DNA from: an uncultured Megasphaera sp.
Lineage (GTDB): Bacteria; Bacillota; Negativicutes; Veillonellales; Megasphaeraceae
DNA length: 64,000 nucleotides
Assembly (NCBI RefSeq): GCF_900539295.1
Contig: NZ_UQBH01000002.1
Location: forward strand, 62,001-126,000
Direction: 5' to 3'
Shown: positions 27,173-35,491 of the stretch, piece by piece
How the letters are laid out: every line of letters starts with the position of its first letter
Numbering within the stretch: position 1 is the stretch's first letter
Program-made: the position numbers and the translations under genes
The notes under the pieces: generated by a model
Told to the model about the DNA's origin: nothing
Seen by the model: the letters and a program-made list of their open reading frames with translations, nothing else
Database searches by the model: none

Positions 27173-28018
27173 ATGGAAACAGTGAAACAAATTCATGTTG
27201 GCAATACGCTTGTCGGCGGCAATGGCAGCCTGTTCGTCATGGCCGGTCCGTGTGTCATCGAAGATCCGGAAAGAACCCTCAAAATCGGTCAGACGATGAA
27301 AGAAATTTGCGAACGCCTGGGCCTGCCCTATATCTTTAAGGCCTCCTTTGATAAGGCGAACCGCTCGTCCTTTTCATCTTACCGCGGGCCGGGACTCAAA
27401 GAAGGGCTGCGCATTTTAGGCGATATTAAGAAGGAACTTCAAGTTCCCGTTGTCAGTGACGTCCACGAAGTCCACCAGGTAGAAGCCGCCGCCGAAGTCC
27501 TCGATGTCATCCAGATTCCGGCTTTCCTCTGCCGTCAGACCGACCTCGTCGAAGCCGCTGCGGCAACGGGAAAATGCGTCAACGTAAAAAAAGGCCAGTT
27601 CCTGGCTCCGGAAGACATGAAAAATGTCGTCGATAAAATCGTTCACTCGGGCAATGAAAATATCATGCTTACCGAACGGGGCGTCAGTCTGGGCTACCAC
27701 AACCTGGTCGTCGACATGCGCTCCTTCCCGATTATGAGAAGCTTTGGCTATCCCGTCGTCTTCGATGCCACCCACAGCGTCCAGCTGCCGGGCGGTGCCG
27801 GCACCAAGTCGTCGGGCCAGCGCCAATTCATCGGCAACTTAGCGCGTGCCGCTGCCGGTTCCGGCATCGACGGCGTTTTCATGGAAGTTCATGATAACCC
27901 GGCCGAAGCCCTCAGCGACGGACCGAATATGCTGTACTTATCGCAGGTCGAAGGCGTCCTCCGCGATATGGCTGCTATTCGCGACATTGCCAAAAACAGC
28001 GTAAGCACGGAAATGTGA
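27173..28018 (+). CDS. kdsA: Kdo-8-phosphate synthase KdsA
   Basis: 281 aa TIM-barrel enzyme that condenses PEP with arabinose-5-phosphate. MAGPCVIED, FKASFDKANRSS and the FDATHSVQLPGG segment match KdsA. The start at 27173 follows a GGGGAATA site; an upstream in-frame ATG at 27095 lies inside kdsB and is not favoured. kdsD, which makes its arabinose-5-phosphate substrate, follows. Confidence 0.96.
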   Translation: METVKQIHVGNTLVGGNGSLFVMAGPCVIEDPERTLKIGQTMKEICERLGLPYIFKASFDKANRSSFSSYRGPGLKEGLRILGDIKKELQVPVVSDVHEVHQVEAAAEVLDVIQIPAFLCRQTDLVEAAAATGKCVNVKKGQFLAPEDMKNVVDKIVHSGNENIMLTERGVSLGYHNLVVDMRSFPIMRSFGYPVVFDATHSVQLPGGAGTKSSGQRQFIGNLARAAAGSGIDGVFMEVHDNPAEALSDGPNMLYLSQVEGVLRDMAAIRDIAKNSVSTEM

Positions 28019-28029
28019 GGGGAATCGAT

Positions 28030-29004
28030 ATGATGGATATTTTAGAAGAAGCAAGAGACGTGCTTCATCAGGAAGCACAGGGAATTGAAAATTTAATTCC
28101 GACATTGGATCAGAATTTCGTCAATGCCGTAAACCTTATCATGCAGTCGAACGGCCGGGTCATCGTTACCGGCATGGGAAAATCGGGCCACATTGCCCGC
28201 AAAGTGGCAGCTACCTTGTCGAGTACGGGGACGCCGTCGATTTTCCTCCATCCTGCTGAAGGGATTCACGGTGATTTGGGCATGGTTACGGCCGACGATA
28301 TCGTTCTCGCCTTTTCAAACAGCGGCGAAACTGTTGAAATCCTCAACACCTTGCCGTCCCTGAAGCGAATCGGGGCCAAACTCATCGCCGTCGTCGGCAA
28401 TCACAATTCGACCCTGGCCAAACATGCCGATATCATCCTCGATGCCTCCGTTGAAAAGGAAGCCTGCCCCTTAGGACTGGCTCCGACGACGAGCACGACC
28501 GTCTCTTTGGCCCTCGGCGATGCTCTGGCCGTGGTACTCCTTACGCAGCACCACTTTACGAAAGAACAATTCGGAATCTTCCATCCCGGCGGAGCCTTGG
28601 GCAAGAAACTCCTGCTCACTGTCGACGATGTCATGCATAAAGGAGCCGACAACCCGGTCGTCACCGAAGACAGCAGCGTTCAGGACGCGTTGTTCCTGAT
28701 GACGGAGAAGGGCCTCGGCGCCGTTTCCGTCGTCAATGAAGACGGCATCCTTATCGGCCTCGTTACCGACGGCGACGTTCGCCGCGGCCTGGAAACGGGC
28801 TCTAATTTCCTGCAGTGGCCCGTCGACGCCATGATGACCAAGAATCCGCGAGTCATCGTCAATCATAAACTGGCGACAGAAGCCCTGCACATCATGGAAA
28901 AGAATCAGCCTCGTCCGATTACGGTCCTGCCCGTCGTCGATGAAGACCAAAAAGTCGTCGGCATGGTCCACATTACGGATTTACTGCGACAGGGAGTGGT
29001 CTGA
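28030..29004 (+). CDS. kdsD: Arabinose-5-phosphate isomerase KdsD/KpsF
   Basis: 324 aa. An N-terminal SIS sugar-isomerase domain (TGMGKSGHIARK; GIHGDLGMV; FSNSGET) is followed by two CBS repeats (VDDVMHKGADN and VDAMMTKNPRV). It makes arabinose-5-phosphate from ribulose-5-phosphate for KdsA. Two ATG codons (28030, 28033) follow a GAGGGGA site. The stop overlaps the kdsC start (TGATGG). Confidence 0.95.
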   Translation: MMDILEEARDVLHQEAQGIENLIPTLDQNFVNAVNLIMQSNGRVIVTGMGKSGHIARKVAATLSSTGTPSIFLHPAEGIHGDLGMVTADDIVLAFSNSGETVEILNTLPSLKRIGAKLIAVVGNHNSTLAKHADIILDASVEKEACPLGLAPTTSTTVSLALGDALAVVLLTQHHFTKEQFGIFHPGGALGKKLLLTVDDVMHKGADNPVVTEDSSVQDALFLMTEKGLGAVSVVNEDGILIGLVTDGDVRRGLETGSNFLQWPVDAMMTKNPRVIVNHKLATEALHIMEKNQPRPITVLPVVDEDQKVVGMVHITDLLRQGVV

Positions 29005-29540
29005 TGGGCTTTTTGACACACGTTAAAATGCTGGCCCTCGATGTCGACGGCGTCCTGACCGACGGCATCATCTACTACAGCCCGTCGGGCGATGCCATGA
29101 AAGGTTTTTCTGCCCGCGACGGCATGGGGATTTCCCTGGTCCGGGCGGCAGGGCTCAAGACGGCTCTGGTTACGGGCCGCCGTTCGCCCATGGTTGAACA
29201 GCGGGCCAAGGATTTACACATTGATTACGTACTGCAGGACTGCTCGCATAAACTTCGGTCTATGCAGCAATTATGCAGTGAAATCGGTCTCTCCCTCGAT
29301 GAAGTCGCTTACATGGGAGACGACCTGAACGACGTCGAACTCATTGCCAATGCCGGATTTGGTGCAGCACCCCTCGATGCCTGCGAAGAAGCACGAAACT
29401 CGGCCGCTTTTGTTTCTGCCTATCCCGGAGGCCACGGAGCCCTCAGGGAGTTTGCCGAATATATTTTAAAAAGCCAACATGTTTGGGATGACGTTTTGCG
29501 TCGTTATTTGGGGGATTCGGCATTTAACTTGCGCCAATAA
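29004..29540 (+). CDS. kdsC: Kdo-8-phosphate phosphatase KdsC
   Basis: 178 aa HAD-family phosphatase. The nucleophile motif LALDVDGVLTDG is near the N-terminus, with TGR (motif II) and MGDDLNDVEL (motif IV) further on. It frees Kdo from Kdo-8-phosphate before KdsB acts. It is the last of four contiguous kds genes. Confidence 0.95.
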   Translation: MGFLTHVKMLALDVDGVLTDGIIYYSPSGDAMKGFSARDGMGISLVRAAGLKTALVTGRRSPMVEQRAKDLHIDYVLQDCSHKLRSMQQLCSEIGLSLDEVAYMGDDLNDVELIANAGFGAAPLDACEEARNSAAFVSAYPGGHGALREFAEYILKSQHVWDDVLRRYLGDSAFNLRQ

Positions 29541-29558
29541 GAAAGGAGAGTCTGTACT

Positions 29559-30497
29559 GTGGGGAAGGAATGGCAGTACCACGTTGCTCGCGGATTTGGA
29601 AAGTTCCTCTGTTGTCTTCCATATCCGGTCATTATTTCTTTGGGCCGTACACTCGGTCCTTTCGTAGGGAAACTTATGAAAAAGCAGCGCGAACGCGGTA
29701 TTTTCCAAATTCAGCGCGGCCTGGAATGCAGCCGGCCCGAAGCGGAAGTCATCATGACTGAAGTCTTTCGCAATCTGGGACAGTCGCTGATGGAAATTCT
29801 TTATACACCGCGGCTGAATCCCGGCAATATCCGAGAATACGTCACGCTCGACCACCCGGAACGGCTCGACGAAGCGATGAAAGAGGACAAGGGGGTCATC
29901 GTCCTCACGGCGCACATGGGCAACTGGGAATGGCTCGGCGCCTTGGCCATGTACGGCTATCCGGCATCGACGATTGTCAAAAACCAGGCCAACAGCGCCG
30001 TTACGAGGCTGCTCAATGAAAACCGGGAAGGCATGGGCCTCGAGGTCTTTGCCCGCGGCGGCAATGAGATGATCATCGCTGCCCGCGCCCTGAAGCGCAA
30101 GAAGCTCCTCGGCTTTTTGGCCGACCAGGACGGCGGCTTTTACGGCGTGCCCCAGCCCTTTTTGGGCAAGATGAGCTCGACGCCTAAAGGACCTGCCATG
30201 TTTGCCCAAAAATTTCATTCGCCCATCATTCCGGTCTTTACCATTCACGATGAAAACCACCGCACCCACTTGGCTATCGGGGAAATCATGCATTATGAAG
30301 ACACGGGCGATAAGGAAGCCGACATTGCCCGCATGACCCGCAAGATGGCGGTCATTACGGAAAACTTCATCAAGGAACATCCGAATGAATGGCTGTGGTT
30401 CCAGCATCGCTGGAGTACGGAGCCGGAAGAAATCATTGCATTACAACAGAAACCGGAGGCGCATATCGATGATAGCCGAAAAGCTGAAAAAGAATAA
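29559..30497 (+). CDS. lpxL: Lysophospholipid acyltransferase family protein, lipid A late acyltransferase LpxL/HtrB type
   Basis: 312 aa. It begins with GTG after an AAAGGAGAG site. An N-terminal hydrophobic segment is followed by the acyltransferase motif TAHMGNWEWLG (H-x4-E type) and the DQDGGF region. LpxL-type enzymes add a secondary acyl chain to Kdo2-lipid A from acyl-ACP. Whether it is laurate- or myristate-specific cannot be told. Only one such enzyme is in the cluster. Its 3' end overlaps lptC by 29 bp. Confidence 0.88.
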   Translation: MGKEWQYHVARGFGKFLCCLPYPVIISLGRTLGPFVGKLMKKQRERGIFQIQRGLECSRPEAEVIMTEVFRNLGQSLMEILYTPRLNPGNIREYVTLDHPERLDEAMKEDKGVIVLTAHMGNWEWLGALAMYGYPASTIVKNQANSAVTRLLNENREGMGLEVFARGGNEMIIAARALKRKKLLGFLADQDGGFYGVPQPFLGKMSSTPKGPAMFAQKFHSPIIPVFTIHDENHRTHLAIGEIMHYEDTGDKEADIARMTRKMAVITENFIKEHPNEWLWFQHRWSTEPEEIIALQQKPEAHIDDSRKAEKE

Positions 30498-31023
30498 AAT
30501 TTCCCTGATTGCCGTCATCGCCGTCATCGGTTTTGCTGTCATGCTCTATGTCTTCATGAATCCCAATACGTCGGAAGATACGATGGTCAGTCCCGATAAA
30601 CTCGTCGAATTTGAAGGGTCGGAACTGGAAGAAAAGAATGAGGGAAAACTGGTTTGGCGGCTGACTGCCGATAAGATTCAAATCGATCCGGATACGCAGA
30701 TCATGTACTTTACCAATCCGAAAGCGCTGATCGTCGCCGAAGACGGGACACAGATGACCATTACCTCTGAAAAGGGCATCGTCGACCGTGAAAAGAAGAC
30801 CATTGAAATCAAGCAGCCCGTAAAGGCCGAAACCGATAAAGGCGATACGTTGCAGACCGAAGGCAGTGTGTATTATAATATGGATACGCGTATGATTAAA
30901 GGCGGCAAAGTCGTGATGGAGCGCCATGACAATACGACGCTGAAAGCAGATGCTTTTGAAACAGACAGCAGCCTGACCAAGGTCTTGCTGACCGGCCATG
31001 CGCAAGTGACAAGGGGAGAATAA
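30469..31023 (+). CDS. lptC: LPS export protein LptC
   Basis: 184 aa, one N-terminal transmembrane helix (about 11-31) and a periplasmic beta-jellyroll domain of the LptC/YrbK family. It takes LPS from the LptBFG transporter and hands it to LptA. The start lies inside the end of lpxL, with a CGGAGG site upstream of this ATG. A longer frame from 30385 is not supported. Confidence 0.88.
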   Translation: MIAEKLKKNKISLIAVIAVIGFAVMLYVFMNPNTSEDTMVSPDKLVEFEGSELEEKNEGKLVWRLTADKIQIDPDTQIMYFTNPKALIVAEDGTQMTITSEKGIVDREKKTIEIKQPVKAETDKGDTLQTEGSVYYNMDTRMIKGGKVVMERHDNTTLKADAFETDSSLTKVLLTGHAQVTRGE

Positions 31024-31025
31024 TT

Positions 31026-31763
31026 ATGATGGAATTACTTGGAAGAAAATTAGCAGCTGCCGCCCTCATGGGGTCCTTGATACTTCCGTCTGTCGGGGTC
31101 ATCGCTGCCGACAACAACGGTAATCCTGCCGTATCGGTTACGGCAGACAAGCTCGAATACAACGGCAAGACCCAAGTCGCAACGGCAACGGGCAACGTCG
31201 TCATCGTCCGCGACCAGGCGACGATGACCGGGAATAAAGGCGTCTACAATTTAAAGACGTCTGAAGCCGATATGGAAGGCAACGTCGCCGTTCAGCAGCC
31301 GAATATGCAGCTCAATTCGGATAAAATGCACTCGACGAACCGCAACTATATCGTAGCAACGGGCAACGTCCACGGCGTTTATGAAGATAAAAAAGTCCGC
31401 GGCGATAAGGTCGAATACTACCTCGATAAAGATTACAGCATTGTCACCGGCAACGGCTATCTCGAAGCCCAGGGTTCTCAGATGTGGGCCGACCATATCG
31501 ATGCCTGGTTCAAGCAGATAAAGGCCGTCGGCACGGGCAGCGTCCATATCGAATCGCCGGCAGACAACCTCGTCGCCTATGCCAATCAGGCCGTCTATAC
31601 ACAGACGCCGGGCCAAAATGACGGCGTCATCCACCTTCAGGGGAACGTCCATGCGACCCAGAACGGCAACTCCTTAAATGGGGATAATGTCGATATTCAG
31701 CTTGCCGATAATTCTGTTCAGACCCGCAGCCGCTCGACCATCGTCATCGTACCGGGCCAATGA
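31026..31763 (+). CDS. lptA: Periplasmic LPS-bridge protein LptA (OstA-like)
   Basis: 245 aa. A signal peptide ends near VIAADN, and an OstA-N beta-jellyroll repeats short strands (VTADKLEYNGKTQVATATG and ATGNVHGVYEDKKVRGDKVEYY). LptA monomers form the bridge that carries LPS across the periplasm to LptD. The ATGATG start follows an AAGGGGAG site directly after the lptC stop. lptD is not in the window. Confidence 0.9.
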   Translation: MMELLGRKLAAAALMGSLILPSVGVIAADNNGNPAVSVTADKLEYNGKTQVATATGNVVIVRDQATMTGNKGVYNLKTSEADMEGNVAVQQPNMQLNSDKMHSTNRNYIVATGNVHGVYEDKKVRGDKVEYYLDKDYSIVTGNGYLEAQGSQMWADHIDAWFKQIKAVGTGSVHIESPADNLVAYANQAVYTQTPGQNDGVIHLQGNVHATQNGNSLNGDNVDIQLADNSVQTRSRSTIVIVPGQ

Positions 31764-31776
31764 GTAAGGGGAATCT

Positions 31777-32496
31777 ATGTTTATTCAGACCAAAGATCTC
31801 GTAAAATCGTATAAAGAACGAAACGCCGTCGACGGCGTCAGCATCCGCGTCGACCAGGGGGAAATCGTCGGCCTCTTGGGCCCGAATGGGGCGGGGAAGA
31901 CGACGACCTTCTACATGATCGTCGGTATCGAACGACCGACGGCCGGTGAAATCACCATTGACGGCAACGATATTACCCAGCTGCCCATCCACAAGCGGTC
32001 AGCCCACGGTATCGGCTATTTGCCTCAGGAAGCATCGATATTCCGCAAATTGACCGTAGAGGATAACCTCCTGGCCGTATTGGAGACGACCAAGCTCAAT
32101 AAGAAAGAACAGCGTAAAAAAGCGGAGGACTTGATGGAAGAGTTCTCCATTACCCATCTGCGGGACCGGCTGGGCATCCAGCTTTCCGGCGGCGAACGGC
32201 GCCGCGTCGAAATTGCCCGCTGCCTGGTTACGGATCCGTCCTTCATTCTCCTCGACGAACCCTTTGCCGGCATCGATCCCTTGGCTGTCAACGATATCCA
32301 AGGGATTATCAGCCATTTAAAGCGGCGCGGCATGGGCGTTCTCATCACCGACCACAATGTTCGGGAAACGCTCAGCATCGTCGATAAAGCCTATATTTTG
32401 AGCGATGGGAAAATCCTTCTCGAAGGTACTCCGGAAGTCATCGCCAACGATCCGGTCGCCAAGAAATTCTACTTAGGCGAAGAATTCAGGATGTAA
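31777..32496 (+). CDS. lptB: LPS export ABC transporter ATPase LptB
   Basis: 239 aa ATPase. Walker A GPNGAGKTT, signature LSGGERRR, Walker B FILLDEPFAGIDP and H-loop ITDHNVRET identify LptB closely. It powers LPS extraction from the inner membrane with the LptF/LptG permeases. It lies 13 bp after lptA and 13 bp before the permease gene. Confidence 0.96.
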   Translation: MFIQTKDLVKSYKERNAVDGVSIRVDQGEIVGLLGPNGAGKTTTFYMIVGIERPTAGEITIDGNDITQLPIHKRSAHGIGYLPQEASIFRKLTVEDNLLAVLETTKLNKKEQRKKAEDLMEEFSITHLRDRLGIQLSGGERRRVEIARCLVTDPSFILLDEPFAGIDPLAVNDIQGIISHLKRRGMGVLITDHNVRETLSIVDKAYILSDGKILLEGTPEVIANDPVAKKFYLGEEFRM

Positions 32497-32509
32497 CAGG
32501 GAGTATGGA

Positions 32510-33598
32510 ATGCGTATATTAGACAAGTATATATTAAAAGAATTTATCGGCCCCTTTCTGTTTGGCGTCTGTGCCTTTACAGCCGTCTTCATCGGGACGG
32601 GTACCCTCTATCGAATCGCCAATCTCATCAATCAGTACGGGGCCTCTCCTTGGGCGGCCTTTCGCGTCTTTGTACTGGCCATACCCTCTATCATTGTCAT
32701 CACCTTTCCCATGTCGGTCCTCTTAGGTTCGCTCATGGCTTTTGGCCGCCTTTCCAGTTCCAGTGAACTGATTGTCATGCGGGCCAGCGGGCAAAATTTC
32801 ATCCGCCTGGCCATGCCGGTCTTCGTCGCCGCCTTGTGTATTTCTCTGGGAGCGACGGCTTTCAACGAATACGTCGTACCGAAGGCTAATAATGCCTACA
32901 ACCGCATCATCAATGATGAAATAAAGCACAACGTGGCGCCCAAGACTCAGGATCATATCATCATCAAGAATACCGACGGTTCCGATATTTCCAGCCTGAT
33001 GTACGCCCGACAGTATGATGCAGAGTCGCGGGAATTGAAGGATATTACCGTCCAGGAATTTGAAAATGACCAGCTCATGCGAGTCGAACAAGCAGACCGA
33101 GCCGACTGGAACGGTCAGAAATGGATCATGCACGAAGGGACGATTTTTGACGTATCGACCGACGAAAAGACGACGCGGTCCATGAAGTTCCAAAATCAGG
33201 CCCTTCCGGTTACGCAGAAGCCGGATAAAATCGCGTCTTCTCAGAAGAAGCCTGAAGAATTGACCATTCGTGAATTGAAGGAGCAGATCAGCCTCCTCGA
33301 CCAAAATTCTGTCGACACCAATAAGATGAAAGTCGAAATGTACAACCGCTTTGCCCTGCCTCTGGCAAGCCTCGTCTGTGCCGTTGTCGGTGCTCCCTTG
33401 GGGATGCAGAAGCAGCGCGGAAGCTCTTCCATCGGCTTTGGCATCAGCGTCGTCGTCATCTTTATTTATTACTCGATCATGACTCTTGGCAATGCCCTGG
33501 GGAACGGTGGTAAGATACCGCCTTATATCGCCGCCTTTTTACCGGATATCGTCTGCGGTATCGCCGGCGTCATCTTAGTCTATAAGAAATCGAAGTGA
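32510..33598 (+). CDS. LPS export permease of the LptF/LptG (YjgP/YjgQ) family
   Basis: 362 aa. Three N-terminal and three C-terminal membrane helices surround a periplasmic jellyroll domain (about 125-265), the layout of LptF/LptG. Proteobacteria use two such proteins as a heterodimer; only one is in this window. Either a second copy is elsewhere or this one acts as a homodimer. It is the last gene before a strong terminator, closing the LPS block. Confidence 0.9.
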   Translation: MRILDKYILKEFIGPFLFGVCAFTAVFIGTGTLYRIANLINQYGASPWAAFRVFVLAIPSIIVITFPMSVLLGSLMAFGRLSSSSELIVMRASGQNFIRLAMPVFVAALCISLGATAFNEYVVPKANNAYNRIINDEIKHNVAPKTQDHIIIKNTDGSDISSLMYARQYDAESRELKDITVQEFENDQLMRVEQADRADWNGQKWIMHEGTIFDVSTDEKTTRSMKFQNQALPVTQKPDKIASSQKKPEELTIRELKEQISLLDQNSVDTNKMKVEMYNRFALPLASLVCAVVGAPLGMQKQRGSSSIGFGISVVVIFIYYSIMTLGNALGNGGKIPPYIAAFLPDIVCGIAGVILVYKKSK

Positions 33599-33600
33599 GA

Positions 33601-33633
33601 AAAGGGACTGTCCTTTAAGGCAGTTCCTTTTTG
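33601..33633 (+). terminator. Terminator of the LPS operon
   Basis: An 11-bp stem with one wobble pair (33601-33611 with 33622-33632) ends in five T. It shares the GGGACTGTC/GGCAGT core with the terminators at 18-51 and 17603-17638. Confidence 0.88.
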
Positions 33634-33717
33634 AGATTGAATATAAAATAGAGACGGGCAAACCGATTGTCTGTTGTGACCAAAGATGGATGATACGTCG
33701 TCCGCGTTGGGATAATT

Positions 33718-33760
33718 GGAGTCTTTCTGACGCTTCACGCTTGCAGGAAGGCTCCTTTAT
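33718..33760 (+). other. Long hairpin upstream of the DUF3084 gene
   Basis: A continuous 12-bp stem with two wobbles (33718-33729 with 33744-33755) is followed by TTTATAG. It could terminate a short transcript from the preceding gap or be a tandem terminator. The right arm overlaps the -35 region of the next promoter. Confidence 0.5.
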
Positions 33761-33770
33761 AGTCTATAAT
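33741..33770 (+). promoter_or_regulatory. Promoter of the DUF3084 gene
   Basis: TTGCAG (33741-33746), an 18-bp spacer and TATAAT (33765-33770), overlapping the preceding hairpin. Confidence 0.55.
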
Positions 33771-33806
33771 ATAATGAAATTAAATGATGAGAAAAGGTGG
33801 TGGCTT

Positions 33807-35066
33807 ATGGAATACGGATGGATCATGCTGGTCGTTTTGGCCGTTATGGGCGGCATTATTGCCTATCTTGGCGATAAAATCGGCTCTCGTGTAGGCAAAC
33901 AAAAAATTAAATTATTCGGACTCAGACCGAAGTACACGTCTATCTTAGTCACTATCCTGACCGGCATCAGCATCGCGGCCATTACCTTAGGCGTCATGTC
34001 CATCCTTTCCGAAAATGTCCGCATCGCCTTATTCGGCATGCATCAGCTTCAGATGCAGAAAGCTCAGCTCGAAGCACAGCGCAGCCAGCTCCTGCAGCAG
34101 GCCGTTGAGCTCGGGAAGGAACTGGATGATAAGAATCAATTAATTGCAGCCAATGAAGAGCTCTTAAAGCAGCAGCAGGAACAGCTCGACGGGAAGAACG
34201 AAGAAATCCGTGCTACCCAAATGGACCTGCAGCAGGCTCAGTTGGCCCGCGACGACAAGGCCCGTCAGCTGACTGTTATCCAAGTCGCCATGGATGAGGC
34301 CAAAAAGCAGCGTGACTCGGCCCTGGCCGACAGTGAAAAGGCGCGTCAGGACGTGGCCATGCTGGAAGAAACAAAGAATAAAATGATGGATACCATCGAT
34401 GGCCTCGATAAGCGCATCAAGGTCCTCAACGCGACTATGACCAACATCCGTGAAGGAACGGTCATCTTCCGTGTCGGCGAAGTCCTCTCCAGCAACGTAC
34501 TCCGCGGTGGTCTTTCTGTCGAGCAGACGCGGGAAGAACTCAGCCGAGCCATGAGCCAGACCAATACCATGATCGGCCGCCATCTCGGCGTTTCTGATGA
34601 AAATACAGTCTTGCTGTACATTTCGCCGGAAGAATTCAACGCGACTGTCGACGCCCTGCAAAAAGCCGGGAAATCGCAGAAACTCCTGCGTATCATTGCT
34701 GCCGGCAACATCATCCTCGGCGAACCGGCCCTGGTCCACGTCGAAATGTATGATAACCAATTGATTTATCATCGCGGCGACGTCGTCTACGAAGAACGGC
34801 TGAAAGCCTATGACTGGTCCGGCAATACAGAACTGCAGGTCATGCGCTTCTTACATAATGTCAACCAACAGGCTCAGGCCAAGGGACTTCTGCCGGACCC
34901 CCTGACGGGTAATGTCGGCGCCTTGACGGCAGCGGAAATGTTTGATACCATCAACCGCATCAAGAACCACAGCGGTGAAAATATCGTACTCCGAGCCGTG
35001 GCAGAAGCCGATACCTATACGGCCGGTCCTTTGCAGATCGACATCCGTGTCGAAGCCGATAAGTAG
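33807..35066 (+). CDS. DUF3084 domain-containing membrane coiled-coil protein
   Basis: 419 aa. Two membrane helices (about 4-22 and 45-68) flank a short loop containing GDKIGSRVGKQK, followed by a long Gln/Glu-rich coiled coil (about 80-210) and a C-terminal globular domain. DUF3084 proteins are known from cyanobacteria and Negativicutes, and their function is not established. It follows the LPS export operon, and an envelope role is a guess. The start follows an AAAGGTGG site; a longer frame from 33690 would run through the hairpin and promoter and is rejected. Confidence 0.85.
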   Translation: MEYGWIMLVVLAVMGGIIAYLGDKIGSRVGKQKIKLFGLRPKYTSILVTILTGISIAAITLGVMSILSENVRIALFGMHQLQMQKAQLEAQRSQLLQQAVELGKELDDKNQLIAANEELLKQQQEQLDGKNEEIRATQMDLQQAQLARDDKARQLTVIQVAMDEAKKQRDSALADSEKARQDVAMLEETKNKMMDTIDGLDKRIKVLNATMTNIREGTVIFRVGEVLSSNVLRGGLSVEQTREELSRAMSQTNTMIGRHLGVSDENTVLLYISPEEFNATVDALQKAGKSQKLLRIIAAGNIILGEPALVHVEMYDNQLIYHRGDVVYEERLKAYDWSGNTELQVMRFLHNVNQQAQAKGLLPDPLTGNVGALTAAEMFDTINRIKNHSGENIVLRAVAEADTYTAGPLQIDIRVEADK

Positions 35067-35077
35067 GGAGGCGCCTG

Positions 35078-35488
35078 ATGATATTTGCTATTGATCCCGG
35101 CTCCGAAAAGACCGGCACGGCCGTCGTCAATGACGACGGCAGCTTGGTCGTGAAGGCCATCGTTCCGACGCCGGACCTCATTTCTTACATCGAAGAGCTT
35201 TATGGAAACTATCCTTTTTCCCATATCGTCATGGGTGACGGGACGAACCATAAACATCTGCAGCCGGCTGTGGAGCAGTGGATTGCCGACGGCCGCAGGG
35301 CCATTACCTTTTCACTCATTGATGAAAAATTTACGACTGTCGAAGGGCGTAATCTCTATTTTCAGTGTACGCCCCGCAGGGGATGGCGGCGTTTCATCCC
35401 CTTATCGCTTCAATATCCGCCGGAACCGGTCGACGATTTCGTCGCCTGGATTATCGGCCGCCGCTATTTAGACAACCAAAGGAGGTAA
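35078..35488 (+). CDS. RNase H-fold protein of the YqgF/RuvX-like type
   Basis: 136 aa. An N-terminal IDPGSEKTGTAVV strand-loop with Asp6, a central glutamate in LIDEKFTT and a C-terminal Asp pair in PVDDFVAWIIGRR match the D-E-D metal site of RNase H-like nucleases such as YqgF/RuvX or RuvC. Canonical RuvX is of similar size but differs in motif detail. It may process nucleic acids; its target is unknown. It starts 12 bp after the DUF3084 gene, and the next YitT gene begins 4 bp later, so all three form one operon. Confidence 0.7.
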   Translation: MIFAIDPGSEKTGTAVVNDDGSLVVKAIVPTPDLISYIEELYGNYPFSHIVMGDGTNHKHLQPAVEQWIADGRRAITFSLIDEKFTTVEGRNLYFQCTPRRGWRRFIPLSLQYPPEPVDDFVAWIIGRRYLDNQRR

Positions 35489-35491
35489 TCT

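Noticed and set aside
33690..33806. N-terminal extension of the DUF3084 protein
   Set aside because: It would be translated from upstream of the gene's own promoter and through a hairpin; a good ribosome site lies before 33807.
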